From Dromiciops gliroides (lineage: Eukaryota; Chordata; Mammalia; Microbiotheria; Microbiotheriidae), in assembly GCF_019393635.1 (NCBI RefSeq), contig NC_057864.1, positions 469,262,617 to 469,326,616 on the forward strand: a DNA stretch of 64,000 nt, read 5' to 3'. Below the pieces are notes generated by a model. It made no database searches. It saw only the letters and a list, made by a program, of their open reading frames with translations, and was not told the origin of the DNA. This document shows positions 33,150-44,800 of the stretch, in pieces; the first letter of the stretch is position 1; the number at the start of each line of letters is the position of its first letter. A program made the translations under genes and the position numbers.

Positions 33150-36119
33150 TTATCAAATGGGAACTGCCTGTTTCCTCTGAACTCTCTTTGCTCTTTAACA
33201 GTTGCTATCATTAGGGTTTTTAGCTCTTTAGCGTCTACTTCAGGTTTATCTGAAATCTCTTTACCTATGAATGGTGCAGGCTTTACATGAGAGCAATGAA
33301 TCCATGAGTCTTTTTCACCAATTTTAATGGCAGTAGGAGTTGTCAATAATACCTGAAAAGGTCCTTCCTAGGCAGGTTGAGTTCCACTGGTTCTCTGAAA
33401 ATTCTTTACATATCTTTTATCTCCTGGGTTGAAGTTATGCAATGAAAAGTCTAATGGTCCTGCCTGGACCACAGCTCCTGCCTCATGGAGTTCACGTAGC
33501 CTGGTCTGTAATTCCTGTATATAGGAGGCAACAGAAGTATCACCTCCCACCAGTGATGTATAAACTGGGGAAAAAGTTTTAGCTTGGATAGGAGGGTGAC
33601 CAAAAAGCATTTCATAAGGAGATATATGAAGTTCTCCCCTTGGTCTACTTCGTAGATAGAATAATGCCAATGGTAGAACATCAGGCCATTTCAAATGGGT
33701 TTCAGTACATAATTTGCCAATCATACTCTTAAGCTCTTTATTCATACGTTCAACTTGGCCTGAACTTTGTGGATGGTAGGGCGTGTGGAATTTTGGAGTC
33801 ACTCCCAAGAAAGAGTAGATTTGGGATAAAATCGAATCAGTGAAATGTGTGCCTTTGTGAGAATCGATGCGGGCTGGTGGGCCAAAACGAGGTACTATCT
33901 CTTTAAGAAGAATTTTGGCAACAAAGGCAGCTGTGGCTTGGGGGCTGGGAAAGGCCTCCACCCACCGAGTGAGCTGATCAACTATAACAAGGCAAAATTT
34001 ATAATGTCCTGCTTTTGGCATAGTAATATAATCAATTTGTAAGTGCTCAAAAGGTGTATATGCTAGGGGACGCCCTCCATAAGCTTTGGCTTTAAAAGCA
34101 TACTGATTATAAAATTGACATGTGGAGCAGCCCGAGCAGATTCGAGATGCTGTATTAGTCACACCTGGTGCTATCCAGGTTCTCTTAATAGAGTCTACGA
34201 TGCCTTGTGTACCAAAATGGCCTTTTCTGTGAATAGAGAGGCATACCTGGTGGTAGAATTTCCGGGGAAGAAATGGCTTACCTTCTGGAGACACCCAGAT
34301 GCCATTGATCTGTTTCGCCTTAAATTTCTTTTTCCACTTTTTTACTTCAGAATCGTCATAGGTTAGGTTGGAAGGAATATCCTCAGAAGGTGAAAGGTTA
34401 AATATATGTTCAGGAGCTTCTAATGCAGCAAGCTTGGCTGCAGAATCGGCTCGTGCATTTCCCTTTGAAACAGGATCACTATTCCCTGTGTGGGCAGGGC
34501 AATGTACAACGGCTAGGGAAGAAGGCAGTTTCAGGGCATCTAAGAGGTCCTTGATAAGGTCCCCATTGGCAATAGCCTTGCCCGAGGATGTTAGAAAGCC
34601 TCATTGACGCCAAATCATACCAATAAAGTGACATATGCCAAAGCCATATTTCGAGTCAGTAAAAATGGTGGCACTCTTATCTTTGGCTATATTACAGGCC
34701 TGTGTAAGAGCCACAAGTTCAGCAGCCTGTGCACTAAAATGGGAAGGCAGAGAAGCTGCCCAGAGGGTGTCATAATCAGAAACTACAGCAGCTCCAGTAA
34801 AACGGGTTCCTTCTCTCATAAATGAGGAACCATCTGTATAGAGGACAAGATCAGGATTTTCTAAAGGTGTATCAAAAAGATCATCACGGGGTTTTTCAGC
34901 CATATCAACTAAAGAAGCACAGTCATGCAACGGTTCCCCCGAGAATGGTAAATTAGGGAGTAGTGTTGCTGGATTAAGAACTGTGCAGTGTTTTAAAGTG
35001 ATATTCTCATTACCTAACAGGGTTATTTCATACTTAGCCAGCCTTTGATCTGAAAAGGCTTGTGTCCTGTGACATAGTAAGAGAGCCTCCACTTCGTGAG
35101 GGCATTGCACAGTTAGAGGGTTACCTAGGACCAAATCAGAGGCTTTTTCTACCAAAAGAGCTGTGGCTGCCACTGCTCTAAGGCAAGGTGGCGCTCCAGC
35201 CGCTACAGGGTCCAGCTGAATTGAATAGTAGGCTATAGGGCGTTGGTTAGGCCCCAGTGACTGAGTCAGAACTCCAGAAGCCACCCCCCTTTGTTCATGC
35301 ACAAAGAGAGTGAAAGGCTTACTATAATCTGGTAGTCCTAGGGCAGGTGCTGATAACAAGGCCCGTTTTAATTCTTTTATGGCTGAGAGATGCTGGGGAT
35401 CCAACTGTAAAATGTCTGGAACAGAACTTTTTGTAAGAGCTATGAGGGGTTTAGTAATTTCACCAAAAGAGGGTATCCATTGTCTACAGTACCCAGCTGC
35501 TCCCAGAATGGCTCTCAACTGCCTCTTAGTAGTGGGGGCAGAGAGTTATTGAATGGCCTGGACTCGCTTAGAAGAGACAGAGCGAGTTCCAGCAGCCAAA
35601 ATAAATCCTAAATATTCTACCTGGGGCAAACACCATTGTACCTTTGTCTTGGAAACCTTGTGTCCTCTCTTGTGCAGCTCCAGCAGTAAGTGACGGCTAT
35701 CTTCCTGACAAATTTCAGCATTAGGAGAGGCCAAAAGTAAGTCATCAACATATTGTACTAGTGTGGAGCCTTTAAAAGTAATAGAGGCCAGATCCTGCTG
35801 TAAAATTTGGGAAAATAATGTGGGACTGTCTACAAATCCCTGTGGGAGTCTAGTCCAGGTCCACTGTCTATTTTTCCAGGTAAAAGCAAATAAATATTGG
35901 AAGTCCTCATGTACTGGTATGGAGAAAAAGGCAGAGCAAAGGTCTACCACTGTGAAACATGTAGATTCATAGGGAATTGAGGAAATTATCGTAGCCGGGT
36001 TTGCGACTATAGAATGTCTAGGAATAACATAATTATTAATCGCTCTAAGATCTTGCACAAAACGATAAACAGGTTTACCATCTGGCCCAGGCTTGGGTTT
36101 TTTAACTGGCAAAATGGGC
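33150..36119 (-). pseudogene. Fossil retroviral pol (RT, RNase H, integrase)
   Basis: Recognisable parts are the reverse transcriptase core with YVDDLL, the RNase H start YTDGSS, the integrase zinc-binding start (HRKGHFG then CSGCSTCQ), the core (QIDYITMP and SGQVERMN) and the C-terminal domain ending around SHVKPAP. The parts follow one another in the standard class I order, and the frame is kept along most of the length. It is a fossil with a few breaks. Confidence 0.88.
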
Positions 36120-36229
36120 TTTATTTATATAGCATTGTTTTAACTGGTGACTGCTAAGAGTCATACAGTCCTTGGGAGAATCTGCACTTCCTTGAAAGAA
36201 CCAGGTCTCACGATTCCCCAACCAATGAT

Positions 36230-36430
36230 CTTTTACCTATGCAGGAAAGCCACAGGACCATCCACAGACTTAGAGCATGAAGGGATTTTAGAGATGACTG
36301 AGTCCAACCCCTTCATTTTAAAGAAAAGAAAAATGAGGCCCAGACTTGCCCCAAGTAATCCATCAGTTCCACAGGCTGTGCTGGGATTTGAATTTGGACC
36401 CTCCATCCCCCAAGGCTTCTGTCCTACCGG
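36230..36430 (-). repeat. Diverged MIR-like SINE fragment
   Basis: GAAGGGATTTTAGAGATGAC followed by AAAATGAGGCCCAGACTTGC and GCTGGGATTTGAATTTGGAC is a reverse MIR pattern. It belongs to the host sequence next to the provirus end. I see nothing recognisable from 36431 to 37500 beyond short fragments and a TATATG-rich patch near 37205-37270. Confidence 0.5.
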
Positions 36431-37539
36431 CATCCACTGGGAATTCTTCTCCCCACCCCCCCACCAGAGACTTCTTAATGTTGCCAATGCAAACGAAAAG
36501 GTCTAGGGTAAAACCTCCAGCAGAATGCCGAAATTGATGGAGAAGTCACAAGAGGAAATTAACTAGCTCTGAGAAACTTAACTTTTGTCCATTTCATTTT
36601 CTCCAAAGAACGGCAGGATCTCATTACCAAAGATAATAAATACCTTATTATTTACAAGTCACTTCAAAATATTCCTTTGACCATGAAAGAGACCCCAAAG
36701 GTCATAAGACTCTTCAAACACCAGAGCCAAACCTCTCCTGAAAGGACAACTTCCAGACCAGACCTCTGTGGGCACAGGAGCTCAGAAAGGAGAAGGGCTC
36801 TCTGTAGCTATCTAGTTTAACCTGTATTAGAATCTCCACCCCACATATTCCTTAGGAATTGACTGATCACCCAGCCTTGGCCTGAAGACCTACCTCCACT
36901 TACAGGGAACTCACTACCTCCAGAGCAGGGGGTCTTCACCTTTTTTTGTATCAAAGACTGCTTTGGTAGCCAGTTGGGTGAACCCTGTGAACCCCTTCTC
37001 AGAATCATATCAAATACAGAACATAGCATTACAAAGGAAACCAATTATATTGAAGAGATATCAAAATACTTAAAAAGACAAAAACATTCACGGCCACCCG
37101 GTTTATGGATCTTTGCTCTAGATCCTAGCTTCTTAAACTGTGGGTTGTGACCCCCATATGTGTTCGCATGACAATGTGGGGGTGTCACAAAAATTTGCAA
37201 CAGTAAAAGGTTATGTATACCTAATATGTGTATGTGTATATATATATGTGTACATGTATATGTATATGTCAGGAGAAAAGGGGTTGCAAGTGGAAGAAGT
37301 TTATTAAGTCCTGCTCTGGAGGAAGCTCATTCCATATCCGACTAGTTCTTCCTGACATCCACCCTAGAGCTTCCTCTATGAAGCCTTCTGTTTCTAGTTC
37401 TAGCCTCCCAGGCCAAGTCTGATCCTTTTTCAAATGACAGTCCTTCTTGAAGAGCCATAACCATACTTGTCTCCTTCCCTGGACTCCTCCTAGTTTCTGG
37501 AAATTTCAAATACATGCAGTGTTTACAATCAAAGAGTCA

Positions 37540-37729
37540 AATGAATGAAGGGCAAAATGACCAGAACCAAGAGAATATTGTATACAGTAATGGTAATATT
37601 GTTTTAAGAACAAAGAAGTTATTTTGACTATGATAAATACTCAAATTAACTACAAAGAACATATAAAAGAAGATGTTATCTGAATCCTGAGAAAGAACTG
37701 ATAAACAGATGTATGAATAGAATGGCTTT

Positions 37730-37776
<47 letters not shown>

Positions 37777-38400
37777 TAATGATAGACATCTCTAGGGCAG
37801 GAGGGGAGAGGGGAAGAAAAAAAGAAAAAAGAAATGTACATAACTTTATTACATATTTAAAAAGGAATAACAAGTTATACATAATAGATTTGCAGTTTCA
37901 CATGCAATCATCTTTGGGGGGGGCAGGGCAATGAGGGTTAAGTGATTTGCCCAGGGTCACAGAGCTAGTAAGTGTCAAGTGTCTGAGGCCGGATTTGAAC
38001 TCAGGTCCTCCTGAATCCAGGGGGCTGGGGGGGGGGGCAGCTAGGTGGCACAGTGGATACAGCACCGGCCCTGGATGTACATACTTACTAATCTAAGTAT
38101 TTGGTCATTGAAGGAATTTGTTTTGCTTAGCTATGCATATTTGTTAAAATAAATTTGTTTTTCCTTTCCTCTTTCTCCCCATGGTGTAGAGGGTAGGAGG
38201 GAGTGAAAATAGATTTTCTGTTTTGTTTTGTTTTAATAGAGGTGGGAGAGATGCTTGCATATAGGAAATGCTGCATGCACTTTGGGATCATCAGTTTTTC
38301 TTAACTGTTTTTCTTTTGTTATAAGAGACCTCTCACAAAGTAGAAACAATTTATAAATGTTTGTAATATAAAAAGAAAACACATAAATAAAAAATTTTTA
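37540..38400 (+). repeat. LINE-like 3' region interrupted by a SINE and a (TG)n run
   Basis: The pattern AGAATATTGTATACAGTAAT, GAGAAAGAACTGATAAACAG and GAAGGAATTTGTTTTGCTTAGC is a common marsupial LINE 3'-UTR-like sequence. A (TG)n microsatellite sits at 37733-37774 and an inverted-head SINE at 37916-38076. Confidence 0.5.
37916..38076 (-). mobile_element. CORE-SINE with inverted 5' head
   Basis: The minus-strand body (37916-38022) stops at CTGAATCCAG, just where the 5' head should follow. The missing head (GGGGCAGCTAGGTGGCACAG to CCCTGGAT) is present instead in the plus orientation at 38034-38076, after a G-rich joint. Head and body together make one SINE with a few bases of overlap, the form left by 5' inversion during insertion. 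Confidence 0.8.
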
Positions 38401-39059
38401 ATCCTATGATCTTCTAAAAACAAAAACAACGCTTCCTACCTCAAGGAGTTTACCAATAGATTCCAGCAGGGAAAGGATCACAAGGGGCAGATCAAAGAGC
38501 TGCAGACTAAGGAGAAAAGATCAGGGATTTGTCCCATTTCCTTCCTTGGAGGTGATGCCATTTTTAAACCTCTGAAGGAGGTCTGGGCCATTTACTTGGC
38601 CCAAAAGGAGAAGCCATAAAGCTATTTTCTTTTATTTTTGTAAGAAGCTAGTTCTTCTTTCCTTTTTTTTCCACTAAGAAGTACATGTGGACATTTGAGC
38701 ACCTTGGGCTCCCTCTGTGCTTGCTCACACCCACTCAGGGGCCTGCCTGAGCAGCAGAAACTGCTGACGAGCCTTCAGGAGTAAACTGGCAGATACTGGG
38801 CAGAGGACACCTGTTCTCCTTCAGACCAATATGCAATTTCAGGCTGAGTCTCAGGGAGTTCTGGAATTGGGGCAGCCCTTTCCCCCTAAAGCTCATCCTC
38901 CATCACTACCTTTGCCTTTGCAGCTCTCTCTTCCTCCTTGTCAACCTACTCTAGATCTCTGGAGAAGCAAAAATCAGACATGCCCTCCCACAGGTACTCC
39001 CAGAAGATGGCACCATACATGCACAGGCCAGCACCACCCACACCACATCAGAGAACAAT

Positions 39060-39290
39060 CAGAAGGAGCTCTAGGTGGTCCAGGGTATAAAGTGCACGGC
39101 CTACAGTCAGGAAGACCTGGGTCTGAATCCAGCTTCAGACACTTCCTAATTGTGTGATCTTGGGCTAGTCGCTTAAACACCATCTGCCTCAGTTTCTTCA
39201 TCTGTCAAATGGGATTCCTAATACAGCACCTACCTCCCAGGGCTGTTGTGCTTTGCAAACTTTTAAGCACTAATAAATGCTAGCACAGTG
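39060..39290 (+). repeat. Old long CORE-SINE (MON/THER-like)
   Basis: A tRNA-like head (GCTCTAGGTGGTCCAGGGTA) is followed by GTCTGAATCCAGCTTCAGAC, GCCTCAGTTTCTTCATCTGT and a long 3' core. It is complete but diverged. Confidence 0.7.
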
Positions 39291-39782
39291 GAGAGTGGGA
39301 GAATGAAGAAGACTCCTAGGAGCAGATAATCTAACAGCAACAACTGCTGAGAGCCTAGAAGCTAGGAAAAAGACAGAAGAACGATAAAAAGCAGACAGGA
39401 AAACTTGGGGAATATGATGCCACTTTGTATAGAAATAGAAGGCCCTGAGAACATCACAGCACCAAGGCACAGTATGAACACAGATACCTAGAATGACTTA
39501 GGAAGACACAGATAAGAATCTCACAGGGTAAGAAGCACAGACAGGCTGTGATCTGATTGCTAGAGGAGAGCTCCATAATAAAGACCCTGAATGTCAAGAA
39601 AGAGTTACACTGTAATCAGCAGATAGAATGCAAAAAGATAGCTAAGGTTAAATAAATGGTTGGTACTTAAAAGATAACCTTCAGTGACCTGAAAAACTGC
39701 CTGAAACACCTAATTCCCTTAACAAATCAGTGAAATTGGTGAAGCATTTATTAGGGGCCTACTATGTGCTAGGCACTATGTT

Positions 39783-40065
39783 TTGTTTCCTCTTTGCCTA
39801 TGCTTATTACTTCAATTTTTCTGTGTTTAGCTAATATTTCTAGTAGAATACTGAATAGTAATGGTAATAATGGACATTTTTGCCTCACCCCTGTTCTTTT
39901 TTTTTTTTTTTTGCTTTTGTTTGTTTTTGTGGGGCAAGGAAGGTTAAGTGACTTGCCCAGGGTCACACAGCTAGCAAGTGTCAAGTGTCTGAGGCTGGAT
40001 TTGAACTCAGGTTCTCCCGAATCCAAGGCCAGTGCTTCATCCACTGCACCACCTAGCTGCCCCCA
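39783..40065 (-). mobile_element. CORE-SINE with 3'-carried L1-like sequence, one duplication around both
   Basis: A minus-strand SINE (about 39900-40065) with its A-tail is followed, still inside one target-site duplication, by about 115 bp resembling L1 ORF2 (39783-39895). The duplication CTAGGCACTATGTT is exact at 39769-39782 and 40066-40079. The outer host sequence is an older SINE core (GTGCTAGGCACTATG...AAGTGCTGGGGATA). The simplest reading is a SINE transcript that ran past its own tail into L1 DNA and was inserted as one piece. Confidence 0.75.
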
Positions 40066-40255
40066 CTAGGCACTATGTTAAGTGCTGGGGATATAGAGGA
40101 AGGTAACAACACTGTCCCTGATATCAAAGACCTTACATTCTAATAGAAGGGACAGCACGCAAATATCAAGGCATAGTCAAGATTTTTAGAGCAGATGAAA
40201 GGTGATCTCAAAAAGGAAGAGAGTGGTTAAAGGCCTCCTCCAAAGGATGAGATTT

Positions 40256-40405
40256 GGGGCAGCTAGGTGGCGGAGTAGATAAAGCATCAGCCCTGGATTC
40301 AGGAGGACCTGAGTTCAAATCCAGCCTCAGACACTTGACACTTACTAGCTGTGTGACCCTGGGCAAGTCACTTAACCCCAATTGCCCCATTAAAAAAAAA
40401 AAAAA
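40256..40405 (+). mobile_element. CORE-SINE
   Basis: It starts GGGGCAGCTAGGTGGCGGAG and ends in a poly-A tail. The copy is full length. Confidence 0.9.
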
Positions 40406-40555
40406 GAACAGCCATATGGCCCGGCGACCTGCTGCAGAAATTAAACAGTCCCTTGTATACCTCTACAAAGAAACTTAGTTATCCTATTAAGGTTATTGTT
40501 TACCACTGGGGTGTGAATAAAACCTAGTATTTTCAGAAAAAAAATTAGTACTCAA

Positions 40556-40685
40556 GGGGGCAGCTAGGTGGCACAGTGTATAAAGCACCAGTCCTGGATT
40601 CAGGAGGACCTGAGTTCAAGTCCAGCCTCAGACACTTGGGCAAGTCACTTAACCCTCATTGCCCCACAGCAAAAAAAAAAAAAAA
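40556..40685 (+). mobile_element. CORE-SINE with internal deletion
   Basis: It starts GGGGGCAGCTAGGTGGCACA, but GACACTTGG passes straight to GCAAGTCACTT, so about 20-25 bases around TAGCTGTGTGACCCT are absent. GTACTCAA lies on both sides. Confidence 0.88.
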
Positions 40686-41469
40686 GGTACTCAAATTAGA
40701 AGAACTTCCTAGAGGAAGTATTTAATCTAAACACAGCTTTCCTTTTTTCAATATGCTCTTCCTTTGGCCAGGGTGAAAGTGCCAAAGGACCAGGTGGTTC
40801 AAGACTTAGCCAACCTTGGGAAGAACATATGTGAGCTGGGGAGTGGTCAGAGACCTGCAAGTTATCTTTTATTTACACAACTAAGAAGGGTTCTTCTCAC
40901 CGCTGCCTAGAAGCTCAGCTTGAAATTCTGACAGTAGCTAATTCTCTTAGAAAAATGTGTACCAAGTTCAGACAGACTATGAAACTGCACAAATAAGGAA
41001 GAACAAAATTGCACTTCCTGAGAATGAATCTAAAAAAGAAAGAAATCTTCCAGGGTACTTTTTAGCACTCAAAACCTTTTCTTCTCACCACAGGTAATCT
41101 CTGGACGGAGTGAAAGTGACATTTTTGTGTTCCACTGAAGAATACATATATGGATTTCTACCAGCTTCCATCACCCATGATTACTAAACCCACACCACAA
41201 ATGCCATGGGGACAAGCAGACATCCTTGGAATCTAATACTCAGGATTGGTTACTTCGTCACACTTGGCTAGTCCATGGGGCCCTTAATTGCTTCCTGAAC
41301 AGTGTCCTGGTATTTCTAATTCCTTAGGTTACTAGCTCCCAGAACACTAAAATGACAACCACCATCAAAAAGAACTCAGTAACTGTGGAGTATAGATGCT
41401 GAATGAACCATACTATTTCTTTTGTCTTTGGTGCTGTTGTTTTTTTTTCTATTTTGAGGTTTTTCATCA

Positions 41470-41525
41470 TTGCTCTGATTTTTTCTCTTATAACAGGACT
41501 AATGCAGAAATAGGATTAATGTTAT

Positions 41526-41564
<39 letters not shown>

Positions 41565-41745
41565 ATATAGATATATGTATATGTATAGAGATATATAGAT
41601 ATAACCTATATCAGATTACCTGCTGTCTAGGGGAGGGGGGAGGGAGAAAAATCTGAAATTGTAAAGCTTGTATAAACAAAAGTTGAGAACTATCTTTACA
41701 TGTGATGGAACAAATAAAATACCTTATATGTAAAAAAAAAAGAAT
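41470..41745 (+). repeat. LINE 3'-UTR-like repeat with (TA)n patch
   Basis: ATATAACCTATATCAGATTA, then CTGTCTAGGGGAGGGGGGAG, then CTTTACATGTGATGGAACAAATAAAATACC with an A-tail. It is the same family as 7245-7395. An alternating TA run lies near 41536-41555. Confidence 0.5.
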
Positions 41746-41940
41746 TTAGAATTCAACATTTTGAAAAACAAATGTTAAAAATTGTTTTTACATATAATTT
41801 TAAAAAGAAAATATTTTTAAAAGAAAAAAAAGAACTCAGTACCTTGGGGAAGTAGCACAATGTATCTCTATAAGATTTTTGGAAGGGAATAGGAAATTTC
41901 TTACCAAATAGTCACATTATGCTCACAAGAAAAATGGTAT

Positions 41941-42180
41941 TGTTGTTGTTCAGTCCCATCCAACTCTTCATGATCCCATTTGGGGTTTTCTTGCCAGAGA
42001 TACTGGAGTGGTTTGCCATTTCCTTCAGCTCATTTCACAGATGAAGAAACTAAGGCAAACAGGGTGAAGTGACTTGCCCAGGGTCACACAGCTAAAAAGT
42101 ATCTGAGGCCAGATTGAACTCAAAAAGTCTTCCTAACTCCATGCTTTGCACTCTATCAACTGTACCATTTAGCTGTCTAG
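41941..42180 (-). mobile_element. Long CORE-SINE with RTE-like tail
   Basis: It holds the same parts as 25888-26126: TTGTTGTTCAGTCCCATCCA, CTTGCCAGAGATACTGGAGT, then core and head. No gene is visible in the following 42181-43730. Confidence 0.75.
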
Positions 42181-43742
42181 CAAAAGAAAACTGCTATTTG
42201 GAGGGGAAGTAAAGTCTACCCAACAGAGAAGAAAATTCAAGTATTCAGCTAATGGTTTTCCTTAGCCATTATTGAAACTACTCTTTTCACTGGAAAAGGG
42301 ACTCATTGGCTATCCTGACTCTGCCCTAAGCTCATTCTATCATTTGAGGCAGGTGATATCATGCTTATGTTGTAGTGTCTTCTGTTGACATCTGTCTATA
42401 ATAATGCCTTGCCACCCAATGACCTCAGGGCAGGAGCATGAAGCTTCCTACCCCATGACTACTCAATGCTTGGGAGTCTTGGCAAACAAGATCTACACTA
42501 ATCAATTACACAGTCACTTAAAATGGGAGTGGCTCCATGGAGCCACATAAACATAAATTTAATCCAATTTGCTATGTGGCAAGCAAACATACTCCTATGA
42601 ACATATTCATTACCGTGGCACTTAGATGTGCCATTTGATTAGCCAGCCCCCAGAATTAACTTCTTCTATTATCCTTTTCAAAACCTTTGGCTTACCTTCT
42701 TTTTCAGAAATCCTTTTAAAACAAGATATAACTTCAATGAAGTGACCACAGGATTACATAAGTCCATCTAGCAAAGAACAGTTGTGCCCACTGCTCGCTG
42801 AACTCAAAGGTTTTGTTCCCCACTTTCATGGGGAGGCAACAACTCCAAGTAGGCACTTAGAAATCTCAGCATCCCAAACAAAATGAGAGGATCATTAAAA
42901 AGACAGCACCAGGCAACCCCACCGCCACACAGGCCCCTTGTCTCAAGACTTTCCAAGCTATGGCAATGAGATCACAAGCTTAAGTCATATATAGCCTCCA
43001 AACAGTCCCTTCCTCTGGAAGCTCTCCAAGCATAAAGAGCCTTTACAAATACCACCACAGCTTTCCCAATAAGGAAATGAAGTCCAGCAGGAGCAAATCA
43101 ATTGAGAAGTAAAGGACTAAGGAGTTCAGCAGATGCAAACAAAACCCCTAAAATAACATGTTCTGCTTAAGAAAAAGACAATAAAAAAGCAATATAAGAA
43201 TTTTCTCCCCAATCTATGAATATGTTTAACCAAAGAATTGAATTTCTAATGGCATTATCCTTCCTGGGCTTCGATGCACTCTCTAAAAAGAGACTGTTGT
43301 GCTTCACACTGAATTGTGTGCATGTACTTAGCAGCCTCTAATAGACCAGGAAATACTAAAATAAAATACTTTCATCTGCTATTTCCAAGTCGTACAGATC
43401 ACCCTAAATATGTATATATACCCCCAATATGAATTTTAAATTAACCAAACAGCCACTTGAAATTTTCAGTCTTTTCACAAGCCAAGCCATTAAGGATGAA
43501 TAGGTATTCTGTGTCGGTTTTAAGAAGACTGGGTTCAAATGCTTTACTCTAGTGTGATAGCGCTGCGATGCAGCTGACTCTTGTGGATTCAGTAAATAGT
43601 ATCTGCTTGTCTGCTGCTGACAACCACTAGCTCTTTAGGTTTAATAACAGTGAATTTGCTCCCTAAGATACTCTTGGTACTTCTTAAACATCATCACCTT
43701 CAGCATTCCTGCATCGGAGACTTCTGCCCTGCTGTCATCATT

Positions 43743-43888
43743 CTTTTTTTTTTTTTTTTGGCGGGGCAATGGGGGTTAAGTGACTTGCCCAGGGTCACAC
43801 AGCTAGTGTCAAGTGTCTGAGGTCGGATTTGAACTCAGGTCCTCCTGAATCCAGGGCCGGTGCTTTATCCACTTCACCACCCGGCCAC
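43743..43888 (-). mobile_element. CORE-SINE
   Basis: It has a long T-tail, body GGGGCAATGGGGGTTAAGTG, and a head ending CCACCCGGCCACCC. CTGCTGTCATCA flanks it from 43730 and from 43889. Confidence 0.9.
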
Positions 43889-44203
43889 CCCTGCTGTCAT
43901 CAATCTATCCAACAAATCTCAAGCCTCCTCAGCCCATATTCAATGAACAGACAGTTAGGAGTCCATCTGTAACTTGAGTTTACTTAGCATGAAGTTCATT
44001 CATCAGATTCCCTCACTGCTCCATACTCAACCCCCAATAATGTATCACCTATCATTGTCCCTATTCTAGTTAACATTTTTTTAAACAATGACTCAGAAAA
44101 AGTCAGGTATGGCATGCTTACTGAGCTTCCAGATGACACCAAATTGGGATATCTAGTGACAGAAACAGTGCAAAAAGATCTCCTCAAAATAGAATAATGG
44201 GGA

Positions 44204-44352
44204 GAGGCAGCTAGGTGGCACAGTGGATAGAGCACCGGCCCTGGAGTCAAGAGGACCTGACATCAAATCCGGCCCCAAACACTTGACACTTACTAGCTGT
44301 GTGACCCTGGGCAAGTCACTTAACCCCAATTGTTTCACCAAAAAAAACAAAC
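44204..44352 (+). mobile_element. CORE-SINE
   Basis: It contains GAGGCAGCTAGGTGGCACAG and ends with CACCAAAAAAAACAAACAAA. It is full length with some substitutions. Confidence 0.88.
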
Positions 44353-44637
44353 AAAAAAATCCCAAAAATCAATTACAAAAAAATTAAAAAGGAACCCTTC
44401 CTGAGCTTAAAAAAATAGTTTCCTATCCCTGTAAGTCTGCCTTACATTTATTCCTTCAACCAATATCTCCTGTGTGCAAAGTCCTAGGTAAGACACTGGA
44501 GAAGGTACAAGGATCCCAACACAGTCCCTTGTGTAGCTGAGGACAGAGACCTCAACACAGATAATCATAACAAAATATTGAATGATTGAGGCCACCTGAT
44601 GTAAAATGAGGTGAGCAGAATCAAAAGAGCGTCTTTG

Positions 44638-44800
44638 AGGGGCAGCTAGGTGGCACAGTGGATAGAGCACCAGCCCTGGAGTCAGGAGTACCTGAGTTCA
44701 AATCCGGCCTCAGACACTTAATACTTACTAGCTGTGTGACCCTGGGCAAGTCACTTAACCCCAATTGCCTCACTGAAAAAAAAAAAAGAAAGAAAAAAAA
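44638..44800 (+). mobile_element. CORE-SINE with target-site duplication
   Basis: It starts AGGGGCAGCTAGGTGGCACA with a long A/AAAG tail. AAAAGAGCGTCTTT before and AAAAGAGCATCTTT after form a near-exact duplication. Confidence 0.9.

Larger units (their letters stand above)
30501..36132 (-). mobile_element. 5'-incomplete class I endogenous retrovirus carrying an OTU domain
   Basis: This fossil provirus reads on the minus strand, in sense within RABGEF1 intron 1. Parts in order are reverse transcriptase (about 36.1-35.5 kb), RNase H (about 35.5-34.6), integrase (about 34.3-33.2), an OTU-type cysteine protease domain (about 33.14-32.74), about 1.6 kb without coding signal, a polypurine tract and one LTR. 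The polymerase has LPQGF and YVDDLL motifs and class I (gamma/epsilon-like) features such as LPVKKP and VQDLRAINN. No 5' LTR, gag, protease or env is seen. The pol region carries about three breaks and is otherwise well kept. There are no SINEs inside, while the flanks have many, which suggests a fairly recent insertion. With one LTR it cannot be dated by LTR divergence. Confidence 0.88.

Noticed and set aside
32657-33346. Reading the OTU module as the host OTUD3 gene or an independent processed pseudogene
   Set aside because: It is continuous with the retroviral integrase C-terminal domain in one frame and lies inside the provirus limits. It lacks the rest of OTUD3 and a poly-A end.
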